Assembly (NCBI GenBank): GCA_019925095.2
Contig: CM034411.1
Span: forward strand, 9,756,001-9,820,000
DNA: 64,000 bases
Source of the DNA: Dendrolimus kikuchii
Lineage: Eukaryota > Arthropoda > Insecta > Lepidoptera > Lasiocampidae
Direction: 5' to 3'
A program made the position numbers and the translations under genes. Under the pieces are notes generated by a model that was not told where the DNA came from, made no database searches, and saw only the letters and a program-made list of their open reading frames with translations. Shown here piece after piece: positions 52,301-58,300 of the stretch (position 1 is its first letter; the number at the start of each line of letters is the position of its first letter).

Positions 52301-55300
52301 ACAAAGCACAGGTGATGCTGCATATAGTGTATTGCTCTCACACTTACGGTCTGGGACACTTTTTATCAGCTTAATCCCCTGAACTCAAACCAAGATCGCG
52401 CCGTCCGCGTTATCGACAATCCCATACTCACAGATGGCTTGGATACGCTTGGCCTTCGGAAAGACTGCATGTCTTTGCGTTTTCTACCGTCTGTATAGAG
52501 GGCAGTGTTCCGAGCAACTGTCAACAACTTTTTTCGTTTCGGCAGTTGCCCTGTTGCCCTGCCATGAAAAATAAAAATTTAGAACCCGATTCCAGTGCCA
52601 CCTGCCGGGTCTAATTGTGTATCTAAGCCATCTCCCGGACCCACTCAAATACAATTTTTTTACACCTTGGGTTACATTGTTGAAGTTTTAGTAGGGATCC
52701 CTAATTTCTAGTAATAAATATAGCGTATATTAATCTGAAATAATGTAGCATTCTAATGGTGAAAGAATGTTTACAATTGGTCCCGCAGTTTGTGAGTTTA
52801 TTCGTTACAAACATATAAAAGTACAAATCTTTCCTCTTTATAATATTAGTATAGATAGGTAATTGATGCAAATCAACGCAAACAATACCAAACAAAACGC
52901 ATCACTATACAATGATGCTCAACTGGTTCATTGTGCGAAGTGAAAACGCAGTGATGACGAAAACAAAATGCAGGGCAGGTTTTGTTTTGAGGCTTGCAAT
53001 CTCGGCAAAGCGCTAACAGCCATCGGGCACTTTAATAACCTACAGTTTTTCGCTGAGCTGCGTTTAAGGGTTGCCTAGACGAGTCTGTGTTGTATTAATC
53101 TATTTTTATATACTAAACTATAATGACTAAACAGATATACAATACAAAAGTGGATGGATGCAGAAGTCGTGGAAGGCCACGACACACCTTCTATGATCAA
53201 ATTGATCGTGTACTAGCAGAAGGTGATGTCAGGAGCCTTAAGAACAGACGAGCGTGCATGACAAGAGTTATGAATGTCAAAGAAGCAAGTGAGGTGTGAA
53301 GAATAAGCCTGAATGGCGCTCTGTTGTTCGTGCCTACCCCGCAAGGGAACTGGCGTGAAATTATGTATGTTGGTATGTAAACTATTATGACAATATTGTT
53401 TATTCCAATTCCGATTACAGCGACTGTATTAATGGTATCGATGCCTCAGGACAAATAAATTTAATATGCTTTATTAATATTAATATATAGTGCAACTATG
53501 AAGTTGCCTGAGAGCAACCCTTTGAGATCGTTCGCGTTACAATACTTTAGTTGCTCTAACGGTGTTTTTTCTAACTCCCTCCGACTGTTAGTGTCGGAAT
53601 TTTATTTTTCTTTATATTGTAATGTTTCTGATTTTATCTTTTCTGGTTTTTCTATATCTATCTATCTACCTATTAATTCTATCACCTAGTTTTCTTATTC
53701 CAAGTTATAATATACTAGCGGCCCGGCACGGTTTCACCCACGCTCTGTCCCGCTCCCGTGGTATATAGATAGCGTCATGTTATATAGCGTATGACACTCC
53801 CTGTTAACGTAACTTTCCAACAGTAAAAGGATTGTTAAAATCGATTTAGTAGATCCAGAGATTACCCCCTACAACGTCACAAACTCACAAACTCACAAAC
53901 TTCACCTCTTTATAGTATTAGTATAGAAGTATAGATTACATCTGAACTTGTAACATCAACCCTGCATTGCTGTATACAAAATGTAGGTCGGCTGCAACGA
54001 GCGGGGGTGTATTCAGGCGTATTAATCAAGTCGGGGAAACTGAATAGTGAAGAACCCGCAAGTGACAATGGCTGGCTCCCGCTTCATTTAATAAATAAAC
54101 TTTACTGCTAGATGGAGGATCTTCAGCGCTCTTTCGACCCATACGTGGAAAAACTCTATAGGCCAAAATAAATTATTAAGTCGAAATCGTTATTTAAGTC
54201 TCTTTTATTGCCATGTCTTTCTCTGGTCATAGCAATTCCTCAGATCAGACACACAGACTATGATAAATAAATACATTATAAAATTACGTTTTAACGATTT
54301 TAAGCGCGGTAACTTATTTGATTTTTAATTTTTCCGACGTTTCGCTACTGCTACTGAAAAGTAGCCGAAACGTCGGAATAATAAAAATCAAATAAATTAG
54401 CGCCCTTAAAACCCTTAAAATATAGTTTTATTAAATAGTAATTTGTGGAATAAGACCATAAGATACATACATATATTTTACCTAAATTATCGGACTCTAA
54501 AAATAAGAATACATCTTCGAATAAATTTTAAATATTAAAAAAATATTTTACATGGGATGATATCCTACATGAGTCATGTGCTTATTTACACGTCAAATAA
54601 TTTAAATAACAAATGACATACATCAATGTTATATATTTAATTTTACGATTAAAACTTGTGTAAACATTGATTCACAATCAAATAATCACTTTAAATCATA
54701 GTGTTATTTGAATTTCACAAGTGTCGATAGGTAGGTACACTTGAAAAATTAGTTTCGAACCAAATTTTCAAGGTAACAACAATTTGAAGACGATTTAAGA
54801 ATTGTTGAACTTCAGTACGCTATTGAATGTGCTTTCCGATTCCAATATCTGGTATAAACGATCCAATAACACTGTTCCAGTAATATCGAGCCGATATCCG
54901 ATGTCGAAAAATTCAGTTTTAAATGTGAATATTTATTTATTCACAACCTTTAATTTCCAGATTAAAAGGTAGGTACTCTGTGTCACGTTATGCCAAATTT
55001 CAAAATCACATAACTTTTATTTTATTTTTATTGCTGAAACATAGCAGACAGGCTCACGGCCCAACTGTGATTGCATGTAGTCACCGTCGCCTATGGACTT
55101 TAGCAATACCAGAGGTGCTGCCAATGTGCTGACGGCCTTAAAGGAGAAGAAAGAAGAATCTATAGGCCTAATAAAAAACGTAACTCGTAACACACTCTTC
55201 ACAGTTCAAGTCCAATTCGTTCTTGTTATTATTGAAAAACTCAAAGAAAACTTTCAATCAGCGACTTATCATTTCAAACACATTCATTTAAATTAAATCT

Positions 55301-58300
55301 ACACTAATATTATAAAGAGGTAAAGTTTGTGAGTTTGGATGTTCGGGGTAATCTCCCCTAATACTGATCCGATTTGCAAAATTCTTTCACCAGTAAAAAG
55401 CTACATTATTCCCGAGTGATATCAGCTATATATATATATGATCGTTGATTGTGATTAATGAATAAAAAGGAAATCAATGTTTTACGCCCAACGAAGTGGG
55501 CACGGGAACACCTGTCAAATATGTTACAGCAATAACGCTCCACGCAAGTATTGCGCACATCCTCGTACGAGGCACTGCGAGTGCTTTCTGCGTTTAGAAT
55601 TAAGTAAAGGTTACAAAGCGTAATTAAATCTTGATAGGCATGGGTGCGTGTGTGCGTGGGTGCATGTGTATTTTTTAATGATTTTTATAAATTAAAAATC
55701 CAAATTAGTTACTTTTAAATTACGTTCATGAATTTCGTGTGTTTCAGGGTGACATAATCTAATATCGAGTCGAACGATATTTCGCTGGTACATCTAGTTT
55801 GCTATAAATTATCCCACCATAGATAGGTCGTCAAGAATTCTCTTACAAGTTACCTAAACAATTGCGTCTAGTCTAGCCTGACACGTTGACCTATATCGTC
55901 GCAATGTTCCACCCCATATCTACAATTCACTGAGCCTCGGAAAACTGGCTGGCAGCCAATACAAACTGCCAGTGTATCAAATATTCACGAAAGTGCGGTC
56001 TCGAGGTCATTTAACATTCCGCAGCAATTATGGAAAAAACGGAATCTTTATAAAATAATCATGATCGTGTGTTTGTTTATGTCATAGGCGCTTTTTTATC
56101 AAAATTACTGGGCCTTTATGTATTAAATTTTCCAGGAACATGTCGTCTAAGGCTCGATCACACTATGACGCCGTTCATGGTTCAGTCTCGCTCCGGTTTC
56201 GATCCGTTTCATTCTTAAACAAGAAAAATCAGAGTATTCTTCCTATTGTATAACTCTAGTCCCGAGCCAATTATCGCGCCGGTACCGGTTCGTTGAAAAT
56301 AATATTTAACTGAAGTAGAAAAAGTGGGTGTCATGTCTTACATAGAAGTAAAACAACTGGCCCATAATAGAGAAGATTGGAGGAGACTCCACCGACAAGA
56401 GCATAAGCTCTTAAATGATAGATAGATAGAACACAAATTAGTAGTAGTGTACACACGGCGAGATTTGATCGGACTGAGACCGAGATTGAATCGTGAAGAG
56501 AATCATAGTGTAAATCGAGCTTAAAAGAAACCAAGAAAAAACAAAAAATCAAAGATGGTAGTCACATGTGCCTAGAGGTATTGTTACTAAGGGGTAATTA
56601 AAACTTCTCGGCAAACATGGGCGTATGGGGAAATCTGATTTCTTATTCCCCAACTATATTTATGGAGGGTACTCCTGCTAATTATATTAGCGAGAGAAGG
56701 ATAACACTTTATTGCACACCAAAATATACAATTACAAAAACAGACCATATTTACAATATTTTCTAGGCAATACAATAGGCGGCCTTATCGCTCAAAGCGA
56801 TCTCTTCCAGGCAACCTATATGAAAGAGATTTGAATCAAGTAATATAGGTGGTGCAGGAAAAAAGCAATAGATATATTATATTCATTCTTTTCATTCAAA
56901 TAATCGTAGCAAATGTGGCAATAGAAGAGAATCTTATTTCTTATATGAGGTGAACTCGAAAGTAGGAACTGAGGCACTAGAACATAATAGTGGTATTTTA
57001 ACGCGACGTCGTACGGGAGGAATGGACATTGTACTGCTGACGTATTAAGGATACAACGGCATATAGTACATACATATAAAAAGCATATAATTTCAAATTT
57101 AAATATTACAAAATTATGTTGATACTCTCCCATCCAAGCTTCCACTGCAAAAACTTGTTTTATTCTCAAATATTAACTTCTCAACCATATATTCCCAACA
57201 GGGGCGATACTTACTTCCTCAGTGAGCGCTAGAGCTTTCAATGGGTAGCGATAACAGATTTAATATACGATGAAATATACCTACACGGTTCCTGCAGGGA
57301 ATCTTGAACAGAAAAGTATCTCGTACGTACCAAGCTGCGATAAAAAAACAGAGTTTCATATAAAAAATAGACATGACGAAAGACAAGACGGACAGTTTAT
57401 CCGTGGAGGAACGGAAAAGAATACGACTTCCTGCGGCCGGACGGCCTGTCGTAAGAGGCGACAAAACAATCCACAGCCAGGTGGTAGGGCATTTGGTCAA
57501 CTGGATGGCTACCACCCCTGATCTAGAGTGTGCCGCCATAACAACCTTGAGTTGTGTTCCGTCATTAGTGGCCAGGTTCCAATCTCCCTTTAGAGAGCAG
57601 TAGCGCATTTGTAAGGCCTTTCGTGTTGCAAATGTCCATAGTCGATGGTAACCGCGTTCCATCAGGTGGACCGTCTGCCTGTCTGCTGAAATCAAGCTAT
57701 AAAAAAATGCGACTCCAATTTTGTAATTTAGATACTAAAAATGAAACTGAAATAAGTATTTTAGAAATACATCCAAGAGCAAGCTTGAGTAAATTGCAAT
57801 CTCATTCCTTTTACTGTGTCATTTCTCAGCCGCTGCAAAGGAAAGTCAAACTCGGACGAGTTTAATTAAACTTTGTCAAAGTACGTTGGAAATCGCGAAG
57901 AAATGTTCTAGCTTTGAAATTATTACAAATATTGCTACCTTAAGATAAGTTAGGTGCCAATTTATTGCTCACCGAAATAAATCTTTATACTAATTTTAAT
58001 ACAAGGAAAATTTTTGTAACCCATTTTAAGTGTATTGCGTGCACAGACAATTGTCAAGTTCGCATAATTACAGTCTATGTATAGAGAAGTGTGGAAAGCT
58101 AAAATTTATATCTATTATATGACACAAATACGTTAAACTACATGAAATAAATTTTCTTTATATTGTTAAATAAAATCCTTTTTTCTCTTCAATAGCTCGC
58201 GCGGTTAGCGTTGCGCTAAAATCTTGATAATTTTGATTAATTCTTCTTAATTCAATTTCACCAAAATAAATAAGACAAATTTACAGGCAATGTCTCCAAC

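Noticed and set aside
57219..57695. A 158-codon minus-strand frame
   Set aside because: It mostly runs through the poly(A)-tailed repeat at 57395-57710 in antisense; no conserved protein is visible.
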